Shown piece after piece: positions 52,896-63,876 of a DNA stretch of 64,000 bases. The stretch comes from Gonatopus flavifemur. Lineage: Eukaryota > Arthropoda > Insecta > Hymenoptera > Dryinidae. The position numbers and the translations under genes were made by a program. Where the stretch lies: the NCBI GenBank assembly GCA_018340375.1, contig JAFFJZ010000017.1, forward strand, positions 4,702,001-4,766,000. Direction: 5' to 3'. The notes beneath the pieces are model-generated. The model saw nothing but the letters and a program-made list of their open reading frames with translations, was not told where the DNA came from and did no database searches. Numbering within the stretch: the first letter of the stretch is position 1; each line of letters begins with the position of its first letter.

Positions 52896-54925
52896 CAGGG
52901 TGGGGCATTTAAAGTGTCGCGGGCGTTTTTTCCAAAAAAAAAGTGAGATACGAGAAAATTTTCCGGACAAAAGTTGTAGGGTACCGAGGGGGACATCCGA
53001 TGGTGGCCTTGGCTTTGACCTCAAATCTCATCTTCAAGGGCATTCTGAGATCAACTCTTGTTTTCTAAATAGCATCTCATATTTTTTACTGCAGATTTGG
53101 ATTCTAGGTCAAAAACCAAGAAACTTTTGTCTGAACCATTTTCCTGAAATCCGCAAAAATGGCGCTCTAATCGATATTGTTCCATTTTGAATCTGACATT
53201 CGAATAACTCGAAAACGAAGGGTCTTGCAAAAGAATGTTTCGTACAAAAGTTGTCAATACACAACACATTTCAATCGTCTACATTACCACCATTCAGAGC
53301 TCACGCGATGTAAACAAACGACGGGGTTCAGTGAAAATTCACGATTTTGAAAGTCAGTTTGTCAGTTACATTTGATTATTACTTGGTTTATGACAAATTG
53401 AGAATCATGGATATCCGATACACGGTTTCTGAAAAGATCGATATGATCTACATTTACGGTGAAGTGCATAAGAACCCCAGACAAGCATATGACTTGTATG
53501 CAGAACGATTTCCTGAAAGAACAACGCCATCCATTGGGTATTTTCAACGCATTACAAAATTATTCTCAGAAACGGGAAGTGTTACAAGGGAAAAACGACA
53601 TCGAATGAGAACTGTTAGCGGAGAAAATGCGGAAGTTAATGTACTAGCTGCAGTAGCCAATAATCCACACGTGAGCTCTCGTGAAATTGAACTCCATTCG
53701 GGAATTTCTCGAAGAAGTGTTCTTCGAATACTGAAACGTCACAAATTCCATCCGTATCACATTTGTTTGCATCAAGACCTTCACGGTGATGATTTCGAAA
53801 ATCGTGTACAGTTTTGTCGATGGGTGTAGCGCAAATGCACAATAACAACTTCATTAACATATTATTTTCTGATGAGTCGACGTTCACCAATCATGGTCAA
53901 GTAAATCGACATAATATGCATTACTGGGCGACAGAAAATCCAAGATGGTTACGTCAAGTAGAGCATCAAAGACAATGGGCTGTGAATGTTTGGTGTGGTA
54001 TTTTTCGATCTCGAGTAATTGGACCGTACTTCATTGCAGATACGCTAAATGGAGAGAAGTACAGACATTTCTTAGATCAAGTACTTCCAACATTACTTAA
54101 AGACATACCTATTCAGGAACGATTGAATATGTGGTATCAACACGATGGTTGTCCATCCCATTATGCAGTCACAGCTCGAGAAATATTGGACAGAGATTAT
54201 CCTGGACGATGGATAGGACGTCGTGGACCAGTTCATTGGCCTGCCCGTTCTCCGGATCTTACTTCTCCAGATTCTTTTTTATGGGGATACATAAAAGATA
54301 CAGTTTATCAACAAGCACCGACTATACCTGAGAATATGCGTCAACGAATCATCAATGCATGCGCGAGCATCAATGAAGATATTTTAGCACGAGTTCAGCA
54401 ATCTTTTGTAAAACGTTTTGAAATGTGTATTGAAGTCGAAGGCCATCATTTTGAGCATCTACTGCATTAAAATTATCCAAGTGATGTAGACGATTGAAAT
54501 GTGTTGTGTTTTGTCTGTTATACCCCATCACCTCCGTTTCAGTTCAAGGGGTCCCCCTTGGAATCAGACAACTTTTGTCCGAAACATTCTCCTCCAAGAC
54601 CTTTCGTTTTCGAGTTATTCTGATGTCAGATTCAGTATGGAACAATATCGATTAGAGCGCCATCTTTGTGGATTTCAGGAAAATGGTTCAGACAAAAGTT
54701 TCTTGGTTTTTGACCTAGAATCCAAATCTGCAGTAAAAAATATGAGATGCTATTTGAAAAACAAGAGTTGACCTCAGAATGCCCTTGAAGATGAGATTTG
54801 AGGTCAAAGCCAAGGTCACCATCGGATGTCCCCCTCGATACCCTACAATTTTTGTCCGAAAAATTTTCTCGTATCTCATTTTATTTTTGGAAAAAACGCC
54901 CGCGACACTTTGAATGCCCACCCTG
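52896..54925 (+). mobile_element. D-D41D transposon B with ~390-bp inverted terminal repeats
   Basis: A 2.03-kb element flanked by TA on both sides (52,894-52,895 and 54,926-54,927). Ends CAGGGTGGGGCATTTAAAG and CTTTGAATGCCCACCCTG. The long arms (52,896-53,283 and 54,487-54,925) share GTGTCGCGGGCGTTTTTTCC, GAGATACGAGAAAATTTTCC and ACGATTGAAATGTGTTGTG. It begins directly where element A ends (CCCTGTATACAGGG). Confidence 0.88.
53407..54470 (+). pseudogene. D-D41D transposase B, one frameshift
   Basis: The likely start is the ATG at 53,407 (MDIRYTVSEKIDMIYIYGE); the frame is open upstream but falls in the terminal repeat. The N-terminal helix-turn-helix part runs to 53,829 (SSREIELHSGISRRSVLRIL). 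A one-base shift at about 53,815-53,829 moves into the catalytic frame, 53,814-54,470: ILFSDESTF, YQHDGCPSH, SPDLTSPDSFLWGYI. All three Asp are present, with 41 residues between the last two. Joined length is about 354 aa, normal for the superfamily. Apart from the single shift the gene is intact. Confidence 0.85.
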
Positions 54926-54931
54926 TATATA

Positions 54932-57003
54932 CATTTTTTAGTCCCATTTTAATCTGTCACTTAGAATATCTCGAAAACGAATAGATTCAGAAGAGAATGT
55001 TCCGGGAGAAAAATGTGAGAATCTGAGGAGGCATCCGATGGTGAACTTGGCTTTGACCTCAGATCCCACTTTCAAGGTCATTCTGAGGTCAACTAATGTT
55101 TTTTAAATGGAATCCCCTATTTTTCACTACCGGTTTAGATTCTACGCTAAAAACCAAAGAAATTTCGTCTCAAACGTTTTTTTCGAAATCCCCATAGATG
55201 GCACTCTAATTGATGAGAAAATGAGGATTTTCAAACTCTCGGATTGTAGTCTGTCTAACATAATGCTCAACTCTTGAGTGTTTCTCATCTCCCGGAAATT
55301 GCCGTCAGTATCAGCGTCACCCAATGTGCACCACGAGAAGGTTGCGCGATCGGACTTCACACATCATTGTGGCCCTGAAAAGGGCCGATTGTCTGAACTG
55401 GAGGTGTATCTTCGGGGACGCATTAGGCATTCAGAAGATGTTCAAAATGAGCGCCGTTTTGCCTTTGACAAAGCGCAATTCTTTTATGAAAGTTTTCTAC
55501 AGTTGCTTGCAACGTAGCAGGTGTTATTGCTGTGCATGCTCTCCTTATTTGATCTCTCATGTCATCGCGTGTTGTTGGAGGTTCACGGAACACAAAATTT
55601 TTTATGTAACCCCACAGGAAAAAATCAGGTGACGTCAAATCTGGCGATATAGGTGGCCATCGCACAGGTCCTCCACGGCCAATCCACCTTCTGGGAAACT
55701 TCTCGTCCAGAAATTTTCGAACAATTCGCATGTAATGAGGAGGTACTCCATCCTGTTGAAACCACATCCTTGGTCTCACGTCAAGACTTACGTCTTCTAT
55801 AAGACCAGGGAGTTCAAAATGCAAAATACGAAGATACTCCGCGCCAATCAGGTTTCCTCAAAAAAAATACGGCCCTATGATCCTGGAATCTACAATTCCG
55901 CACCAAACGTTCACACTCCAACGGTGTTGATGATTAATTTTACGGACCCAGTTAGGATTCTGAGCACTCCAATAATGGCAATTGTGCCTATTGAGAATTC
56001 CAACATTGTGAAATATTGCCTCATCAGAGAACATAACGTAATGAGAGAAAGTAGGATCTTCTTCAATTCTCCGTTGGGCCCACGTGCAGAAGTTCAATCT
56101 TGTCATGAAATCCTCAGCTGTTAGAGATTGCACCAAAGTGATATGGTACGGATGATAATCCAACGATTTCAAGATACGCTGAGCTGTGGATCGAGGAATC
56201 TCGGTCATTTTCTCAATATCCCGAAGACTGATATGGGGGATTAATATGAATTAATGCCAGCACAGCTAGCGATCTCACATCAGGATCATTGTCATCCGCA
56301 TAGACTTTCTTGTTCCTCTGTCGTTTGAGGAGACCTTGACGAGCACGTTGTTCAAGAAATCGGATCGTAATGCGATTTGGACACCTCCGATCCGGAAAAC
56401 GACGTTGAAACGTTTTCACAGCTTCAACATAATTTCCCCGCGCTTCACCAAGACACAACAAAACGTCAACAATATCGTTTGGCGCGTCATCAGAAATGAT
56501 ATTTAGAAATGTGTTTCCTCCAAATGATAACAGAGAACTGAGCAGTTTGGGAATGCTAAATTTCTAAGGTATTCACACGTGAATCAAAACAATAACAATT
56601 TCCAAGAACAAAACCGAAATAAAATACAACCGACGGCAATTTCCGGGAGATGAGAAACACTCAAGAGTTGAGCATTATGTTAGACAGAATACAATCCGAG
56701 GGTTTGAGAATTCTCATTTTCTCATGAATTAGAGCGCCATCTATGGGGATTTCGAAAAAACGTTTGAGACAAAAGTTCCTTGGTTTTTAGCGTAGAATCT
56801 AAACCGGTAGTGAAAAATAGGGGATTCCATTCAAAAAACATGAGTCGACCTCAGAATGACCTTGAAAGTGGGATCTGAGGTCAAAGCCAAGTTCACCATC
56901 GGATGTCCCCCTCAGATTCTTACATTTTTTTTCCGGAACATTTCCTTCTGAATCTATTCGTTTTCGAGATATTCTAAGTGACAGATTGAAATGGGACACC
57001 CAT
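54932..57003 (-). mobile_element. D-D41D transposon C
   Basis: Begins immediately after the TA of element B. Its left end is degenerate (ACATTTTTTAGTCCCATTTT) and its right end reads AAATGGGACACCCATA, so terminal bases have decayed. The long arms share TTAGAATATCTCGAAAACG with its inverse, and AAGGTCATTCTGAGGTC-like stretches. The transposase is on the minus strand. The right end interrupts an unrecognised ORF at about 57,003. Confidence 0.8.
55423..56510 (-). pseudogene. D-D41D transposase C, frameshift and stop
   Basis: The N-terminal part is at about 56,510-56,213 (NDIVDVLLCLGEARGNY, then basic). A frame change near 56,212 leads to 56,208-55,858, with the helix-turn-helix end (EIPRSTAQRILKSL) and FSDEAIF. 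An in-frame TGA at 55,858 follows GPYFF, and the frame continues to 55,423 with FQQDGVPPH and SPDLTSPDFFLWGYI. The last two Asp are again separated by 41 residues. With one shift and one stop it is inactive. Confidence 0.85.
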
Positions 57004-57297
57004 ATCTCTGCTAATTTTGTTTGAATCATCAATTGTCAAGGTTCCACCCCATTCGGTTGATTCCATTCGTACTCTCAGATTATCTTCATCATCTTGATAT
57101 TTCAACAGATTGAGGTAATTATTGGTAACTATTTCATCTTCCTTTGACGCGAGTCTCGTGCGAAGCCCTAGGCACATGGCTTCCTCGTTTGTGTCAAATA
57201 AAGCAGGTCGCAAGGGAATATTCCCCACAATTTTCGACCGATTGACATGAAACTGATGTGAGAACACTATTGGATCACAATTAGAACGTGAAAACAT
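57004..57297 (-). CDS. Unrecognised ORF fragment cut by transposon C
   Basis: An open minus-strand frame from an ATG at 57,297 that runs into the end of transposon C. It encodes about 98 residues, acidic and protein-like in composition (TNEEAMCLGLRTRLASKEDE, then YLNLLKYQDDEDNLRVRM). I do not recognise the family. It may be a host exon or part of another mobile element. The frame loses sense where element C begins, which suggests interruption by that insertion. Confidence 0.35.
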
Positions 57298-57365
57298 GCC
57301 CTTGTCTCAAAATCGTTTTTTGATAACATGTTTCCCTCCTGTCTCCCATTTTCTTGTGAAGATCA

Positions 57366-57378
57366 GGTTGAAACTCAT
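57366..57378. repeat. Target-site duplication, left copy
   Basis: GGTTGAAACTCAT, repeated exactly at 60,738-60,750. Confidence 0.88.
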
Positions 57379-60300
57379 CATCATCATCATGAAGTAATCA
57401 GTCTTACGACTGGTTTGATGAAACCCTCCACCCCTGTCCATTATCCGCCAAACGTTCAATTTCTATATATCTACTACATCCCTTGTCTTGTACGATTTGC
57501 TTCATATAACTTGCTCTAGGTCTACCTTCACCAGTTTTACCATTCATTTTCCCTTCCAATATTGTTTTCAATAAACTCTTATGCCGTAATGTGTGTCCTA
57601 TAAGATTGCTTCTTCTTTTCACGATGTGTTTCGAAAGATTTCTTTCTTCATTTATCTGCTCAAGTACTTCTTCATTTTTGACTTTTTCTATCCATTTTAT
57701 TCTGAGCATCCTCCTATAACACCACATTTCAAGAGCTTCGTGTCTTCGTGGATCAATTTTCCCCATTGTCCAAGTTTCGCAACCATATAATGCTGTGCTC
57801 CAAACGTGACTTTTCAAGGATTTCTTCCTTACTTCCAAACTTATATTTTTTGAGCATAATAACTGTTTCTTTTGGTAAAAAGTCTGTTTCCCTTGTGCTA
57901 TTCTTGCTCTTATATCCCTTTCGCTTTTGCCGTTTTCTGTAATTATGCTTCCTAGATATTTGAATTCTTTCACCTGTTCAATTGTCCCGGTATCTATTTT
58001 GATTTTCGTTCTTCTAGCTGTTTTCGCTGCTGCACACATCATGAATTTTGTTCTGTCCTTATTCATATTCATACAATAGTTTTCCAATAATATTGTTCTC
58101 ATAGTGTTGAGAATATTTTCTAACTCAGTACTACTCGCGGCAAGTATAGCTATGTCATCCGCGAATCTCAACATACTTATATTTTCTCCGTGAATCTTTA
58201 ATTTCGATTGAATTTCCTCCTTCACTTCGTTCATTGCTTCTTCTATATATGAATTGAAAATCAGTGTCGATAATGAGCATCCTTGTCTCACCCCTCTTCT
58301 TATTTGTGCTTCCCCTTCCTGACCCTCTATGTCTATTATTGCACTTTGATTCTTATATAATTCGTATATTATTCTTCTATCTTTATAATTCATTCCCACC
58401 TTCTTCAGGATCGCAAACATCTTCCCCCAGTCCACCTTATCGAAAGCCTTTTGTATATCTACAAAACCTATGTACACAGATTTCTTCAGCGCTATTCTTT
58501 CCTCTATTAACGCCCTAAGTGCTCAAATTGCCTCTCGCGTTCCCCTATTTTTTCTAAAACCAAACTGATCTTCTGCCAATCTACTCTCTATTTTATTTTC
58601 CATCCTCCTGTATATAATTTTGGTCAGTATCTTCGAAGCATGTGAAGTTAAACTGATCGTTCTGTAGTTCTCGCATTTGTCTGCCCCTTGTTTTTTCGGG
58701 ATAGCGACAATTTTATTCTTTTGGGAATCTTCCGGTACTTCGCCTTTTTCGTACATATCTCTAATCAATCCAAACAGTGCGTCACGAGTTCCTTCACTGG
58801 AGGCTTTTATAAGGTCCGCACTTATGCCATCTATGCCTGGCGCTTTATTATTTTTCAATTCTTCCGAAGCCTTGTCGAATTCTGATCTCAATATCGAATC
58901 TCCCAGTTCTTCCTCATCTACATCCTCCTCCTTCTCTAAAAGTGCTATATCATCTTTTCCTCTATACAAGTCTTCCAAATGATTGATCCACTGTTCTATT
59001 TCCTCTTCCGTTCTTATCAATTGTCGTCCTAGAGAGTTTCTCATCTTACTGCTTCTAGATTTCATTTGTCCGAAAAATATTTTAATAATCCTATAGGCTC
59101 CATCTATTTTTCCTAAATGCAATCTTATTTCTATTTCCTGACATTTCTCTTCTAACCACTGTTCTTTTGCTTTCCTTGATTCTCTTATTATTTTATTTCT
59201 CAATGATATGTATCGTTGCTGGCCTTCTTGGCTATCATCATTCTTGTATTTTCTTCTTTCATTTATCAATTCTAAAATTTCTCCCGTTATCCATGGGTTT
59301 TTAGGTTCTACTCCATGATTCTTCAAAGTCTTATCCGCACATTCTCTTATATTTCCCTTCATCTTTGTCCATCCCCTCTCTATTCCCAAGTCTTTCTCTT
59401 TTTGATCTCTCAATTTTTCATCCAACATTTTCTCGAATGCCTCATGTGTTTGTTTTTGCTTGAGGTTCTTCAAATTCCATCTTTTCTGCATTTTCCTTTT
59501 CTTCTCCAGAGATTTGAATTTCAGAGAACATTTCATCATCAACTATTATTAAATATTATGATCACTATCTATATCTGCACTGGGATAAGTTTTACAGTTT
59601 TTCACTTGGTTTTTCAATCTTCGTTCCACTAATATGTAATCGATTTGGTATCTTGCTGTATCTCCTGGCATTTTCCGAGTGTAGATTCTTCTCGGAGGAT
59701 TTTCAAATAAAGTGTTTGTGATAACCATCTTATGATTTTTACAAAATTCGACTAAACGTTGTCCTCTATCGTTCCTCCTCCCTAACGCAAAATCTCCTAT
59801 TATGTTGTCCTCTCTTCCTTGTCCTACTACCGCATTCCAATCCCCCATCACTATCAAATTCTCTTCTCCCTTCACATATCCTATCACTCCTTCTATTTCT
59901 TCGTACGTTTTTTCAATATCTTCCTCCGAATATGCAGATGTGGGCATGTATACTTGGACTACGACTGTGTCTACTGGTTTTGTTCTGATTCTAACCATCA
60001 TCACACGTTCATTATGTTGCAAATAATTTTCTATTCAATTTCCTACTCTTTTATGCATTACAATTCCTACACCTGCTTGACCGTTCTTTGATCCTGTATG
60101 AATTATTCTATAATCCCCACTCCAGAAATCGCCCTCTTGTGGCCATCTCATTTCGCCAATCCCCATTCCGTCTATATTCAACCTATTCATTTCTAATTTC
60201 AAATTTTCTGATTCTCCCGCTTGCCTCAGTGATCTAACATTCCACGCTCCGACTCTAAGAATGTTGTTTCTTTCCCCTATCCTATCCTTCGGTTTTCGTT

Positions 60301-60737
60301 CTTTGCTGATGAAGCTCCCTCGAGCAGCCTCCACCCGGAGATCCGAACGGGAGACTAGTTTACCTTCAGAATATTTTACCCGAGAGAGCGCCATCATGTA
60401 TTTATTAATTTGTTCGTTTGTTTTTGTTACATAATATTCCAAGTTAGGAAAAGGTTTCATCTCCTCGGGAAGTATTGAAACATGTCAAGGAAGGTAGTTT
60501 CCGTTTGCTTTCCTTCCGTTTTGGCCGATGTTTCTGGCATGAGGATGATTTCATTTTTCTCAGTTCGTATTCTTTCTCTTGAGTAGTTCATTCTACTCGA
60601 AAAAAAGATCCAACTCTGAGATACTTTTCCTCCCCACCACGTAAAGGGAGCAGGTACGACCAGGGATGGATAAAAAGGATATCAAGGACAGGTATCATGA
60701 ATATCCCCCTGGAAGACCCGCAATCATCCACGGGGAG
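57379..60737 (-). mobile_element. Full-length RTE-like LINE with 13-bp TSD
   Basis: A 3.36-kb non-LTR retrotransposon on the minus strand, bounded by a perfect 13-bp duplication. It has a 5' UTR of about 275 bp, a single long ORF with endonuclease and reverse transcriptase, a short 3' UTR and a triplet tail (ATG repeats). Size, single ORF and triplet tail fit the RTE group; the clade call is by architecture and motifs only. Same family as the fragment at 1-687. Confidence 0.9.
57404..60460 (-). pseudogene. RTE-like endonuclease-reverse transcriptase, three in-frame stops
   Basis: All pieces (60,460-60,035; 60,022-59,549; 59,542-58,523; 58,477-57,404) are in one frame, so only three stops and no frameshift interrupt about 1,019 codons. 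The stops are TGA at 60,035-60,037, TAA at 59,549-59,551 and TGA at 58,523-58,525. Endonuclease motifs: AWNVRSL, GEMRWP, MGDWNAVVGQG, IDYILVERR and DSDHN. Reverse transcriptase: NKAPGIDGISADLIK, AEDQFGFRKNRGTREAI, FVDIQKAFDKVDW, RRGVRQGCSLST and catalytic LRFADDIAILA. The C-terminal YLGSIIT and LYGCETW motifs match the fragment at 2-658. A stop between GTREAI and ALRAL could be a CGA-to-TGA change. The protein would cut the target and copy the RNA. Confidence 0.88.
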
Positions 60738-60750
60738 GGTTGAAACTCAT
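60738..60750. repeat. Target-site duplication, right copy
   Basis: GGTTGAAACTCAT, identical to 57,366-57,378. Confidence 0.88.
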
Positions 60751-62015
60751 ATGGGAGTATTATCGGCACTGCATGAGATTGTGGTAAACATTGCATAGAG
60801 ATCGAATGATAGTAACGGAAGATTTCTGCATGATAGTGGCATTTACGAGATTTTCAAATTCTGTTTCGAAGCTTAGTGCTTATCATTTTCTTCCCTCACT
60901 TCCGATTCGATTGAAATTCATATCATACAACTAAAACCTCACGAGTTGAATATTCTCAGAATTCCATGGCATTTGGATGATACGAACATAGGGGAGGCAT
61001 GATTTCAAAATATGGCCCAAAAACGCGAATCGCGAAAAAAAATTTCCCACAGTTTCCAACCGATTTGGATGGAAGTCATATGGGACCACTAGTGGATCAT
61101 ACTCAGAACGTGGTATAAGTCTCATCACAATCGGATAGTCGGAAACGGAGATATGGGCGTCCGTAAAATCACAATTCTTTTTTACACTTTTCCTCACCCC
61201 TTCGGTTGTTTTGTGACAATAAAATTGGAACGTACATGGGACCACTATCAATACTACACATAACCGTGGTTCAAATTTCAACACGATTGGACAATAGGGA
61301 CGGAGAATATGCGGGTTTGCAAAATGTGCGCACACACACACCGACAGACACGAAACCAAAAATTTTCCTCGAGTTTGGAAGAAAATTTTAGCCTGAGAGA
61401 TTTTGAGTTTGGAGACCAAAAAATTTTCGGTTCCCGAAAACGATCACAAAGCTTTTCCCTGATGAGGAAGCAAGATTTTTTCTGGGCTTCAAAGAATAAT
61501 TCATGTAATCCAATCATTCATCTTCCATTCAAACGCATGTGCGTCCAAATTGGTTGTACAGGTCAAAAGTTATGAATTTTAAAAAAAAGTTCCTCAAAAC
61601 TTCAATGATCCATAACTTCCGCGAAAAAAAATATTGTTACCTCATTTGGCAGACTCATTTCTAACATGAAGAACTATCATTTTCGCTACATTTCTTTGGG
61701 TCATGAGAACCAAAATTTGATTCGTATTGATTTCAGAAATTCTGTCTCTCCTTCATTTTGACTTAATCTTTTTCACTCTCATTTTACTCTGTTTCACTTT
61801 AATTTCATTTGTTTCACTGTGTCGAATTTTTCTTCTATCTTCTAATTTTTATTCCATCCTTTATTTCTCTATTTAATTTTTCGCAATCGCAGGAGAATGT
61901 TTGTCATACGAATCAGAACTCATTTTTCTTTTATGACTTCCATGACAAATGAAAAAATTCCTGACTTATGAATCGAATAAAGAATCGAAACAGAAAGATC
62001 GATTCCCGTGAAACT
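60751..62015. other. Gene-poor stretch with weak repeats
   Basis: No supported gene; the minus frame at 60,931-61,419 follows the tandem repeat described separately and is not a gene. The part 61,730-61,880 is T-rich with TTTCACT and TTTCATT phrases. Confidence 0.35.
61076..61345. repeat. Diverged tandem duplication, period ~156 bp
   Basis: ATATGGGACCACTA near 61,078 recurs as ACATGGGACCACTA near 61,234. Each copy is followed by a CACAATCGGATAGTCGGAAACGG-like or CACGATTGGACAATAGGGACGG-like segment. A CACACACACACCGACAGACAC stretch follows at about 61,332. Confidence 0.6.
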
Positions 62016-62121
62016 CACGAAAAAATGTTTAGCTGTACCACCTAAATTTTAGCTGCTGCAGCGGAATATCTAGCTATGATAGCTAAAATCTAGCTGATAC
62101 AGCTAAACATTTTTTTCCGTG
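62016..62121. mobile_element. CACGG-family MITE, CT TSD
   Basis: A 106-bp element with ends CACGAAAAAATGTTTAGCTG and CAGCTAAACATTTTTTTCCGTG (paired), flanked by CT on both sides (62,014-62,015 and 62,122-62,123). The interior consists of TTTTAGCTGCTGCAGC-type units. Confidence 0.8.
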
Positions 62122-62257
62122 CTCGACTATACAAAAATCGATCTTGCGCAGATCGCATCGGGATTGCTTATCCCCAACTTTGAATTCATGTGTATGGAAA
62201 AAATGACTGCGCTGTGGTAGCAACTTTTTCTTCACCTTATTATTTTCGTTGGTCCTG

Positions 62258-62508
62258 CACGGAAAAAAGAAAACAGCAATGGTTACTGTGACTTGCAGTA
62301 ATTCATTGGAAAAAAATGAAAAATCAAATTCACGCCGTTCATTACTACGTCTCCCAGTAACCGTTAATGTCCAAGCAGTATTGACGAATTTCACTGCAGT
62401 ACACATCACTGTGATCGCGCTAACCTCTATCATCCTAGCGTGCTTTCATTTGTTTTTCAACTGATTGCTGTTATGGACAGTAACCAGTGCTGTTTTCTTC
62501 TTTCCGTG
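62258..62508. mobile_element. CACGG-family MITE, TG TSD
   Basis: A 251-bp element with ends CACGGAAAAAAGAAAACAGC and GCTGTTTTCTTCTTTCCGTG, flanked by TG on both sides (62,256-62,257 and 62,509-62,510). The arms extend through AATGGTTACTGTGAC and ACAGTAACCAGT. Confidence 0.8.
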
Positions 62509-62510
62509 TG

Positions 62511-62941
62511 CTGAAATAATACAACCATTGTTATTTCCGACTGGAAATTCATCTTCTGAATCAGATCAAGTACATCTCGATCCAGCCCTGCAGTTTACAA
62601 GTCATGTCAAGCTTCAGTATCATCAGCACCTTATCAAGAAGGACTGATTAGGATTTGATAGGAATTCCATTCCTCAACCTCCATAATACACCACAGCCAG
62701 GATGTGAACAGGAAATCCAAAATGAAACCAAGCATAAGGGAATCGAACGTATTTAAAAGCGCTGGATCAAATCTTTTTCATTAACACATTGAGAGAAGAG
62801 CGATTTAGAAGTTCGGTAAATAGTGATGTACTTGTTCGATAAATCTAAATACTACTGAACTTTCAGAGATGTTTCATGAAATTTCGAGAAGGATTACTGA
62901 TATTTTGCTTCACATTACTCAGTGTTCTACAATCGTTGTTA
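62511..62941. other. Unannotated sequence between MITEs
   Basis: No supported gene; no repeat recognised. Confidence 0.3.
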
Positions 62942-62943
62942 TA

Positions 62944-63198
62944 CACTGAGAGAAATAATTACTAATACCAAAAAAATATATTCTTGAAAAGTTTTAAGAA
63001 TATATATTCTCGAATGCAGCTAATATGGTGTGGAGACAAGAGAAATTTTCTTGAATCAAGAAAATATTTTCTAAATTCAAGAAATCTATGCTTGGTTTCA
63101 GAAAAATTTTCTCGAACCAAGAGAAAATATTTTTGGAGAAATGAATTTCTTGAAACAAGAAAATATGTTGTTGATGATAGTAATTATTTCTCTCTGTG
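62944..63198. mobile_element. CACTGA-family hairpin MITE, TA TSD
   Basis: A 255-bp element with ends CACTGAGAGAAATAATTAC and GTAATTATTTCTCTCTGTG, flanked by TA on both sides (62,942-62,943 and 63,199-63,200). The arms are made of TTCTTGAAWCAAGAAAATA-like palindromic units. Confidence 0.82.
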
Positions 63199-63200
63199 TA

Positions 63201-63597
63201 TAATACAATATTCATGACCAAATTCGCTGTGTATCACTCAATGGCTGAACGTTTAGGAATAGTGCTTCCACAATACGAGACGATACGATATTTTCTGAAA
63301 TATTGTCTTGTTCTTAAAAAATATGAAAATAATGATATCGTCTTGTTCTTGAATGATTCTTGTAATGAATCATCTCGATCTTGTCTTGACAATACCTCAA
63401 GAATATTGATCTTGTCGATAAATTTTCAGAATTTTATATGTTTAAGGAAATATATAAATATAAATACATGTTTCACAGTGCAACTACTGGTGAGAGTTTA
63501 TTGCTTCAGCAATGAAACTCACTATCTTCACAGTGGAACAACATTTCTCTGATTGAATTAATTGAGAGAGAAAACGCAACATTACAGAGGATCCCTT
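63201..63597. other. Unannotated AT-rich sequence
   Basis: No convincing gene. The plus frame at 63,196-63,552 starts inside the MITE end and has no motif. It contains repeated TCTTGTTCTTNAAN phrases near 63,300-63,370. Confidence 0.35.
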
Positions 63598-63876
63598 CAC
63601 GGAGAGAAAAAATTTGCTGACGCAGCAAATCGAGGTATTATATATATAATAGCAAAATTTTTTGCTGACCTAGCCAACAATTTGCCATAAAAGCAATCGT
63701 GTCAGCTACGGCAGCAATTTTTTGGCTGTGGCAGCAAAAAATGTTTGCTCCGCCAGCAAATTTTCAGTATTATATACAGAACAGCAAACAAATTTTGCTG
63801 GGATAGCAAACATTTTTTGCTGCCACAGCTAAAAATTCGCTGTCGCAGCTAACAAGATTGCTGGAACAGCAAATAG
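63598..63876. mobile_element. CACGG-family element with TTGCTG arrays, partner end missing
   Basis: Starts CACGGAGAGAAAAAATTTGC and consists of many TTTGCTGNNNCAGCAAA-like units. It is interrupted or replaced at 63,877 by a hAT-like terminus before its own right end is reached. Confidence 0.6.

Noticed and set aside
60931..61419. A 162-codon minus-strand gene
   Set aside because: The frame follows a ~156-bp tandem duplication, and the predicted protein repeats with it; not a gene.
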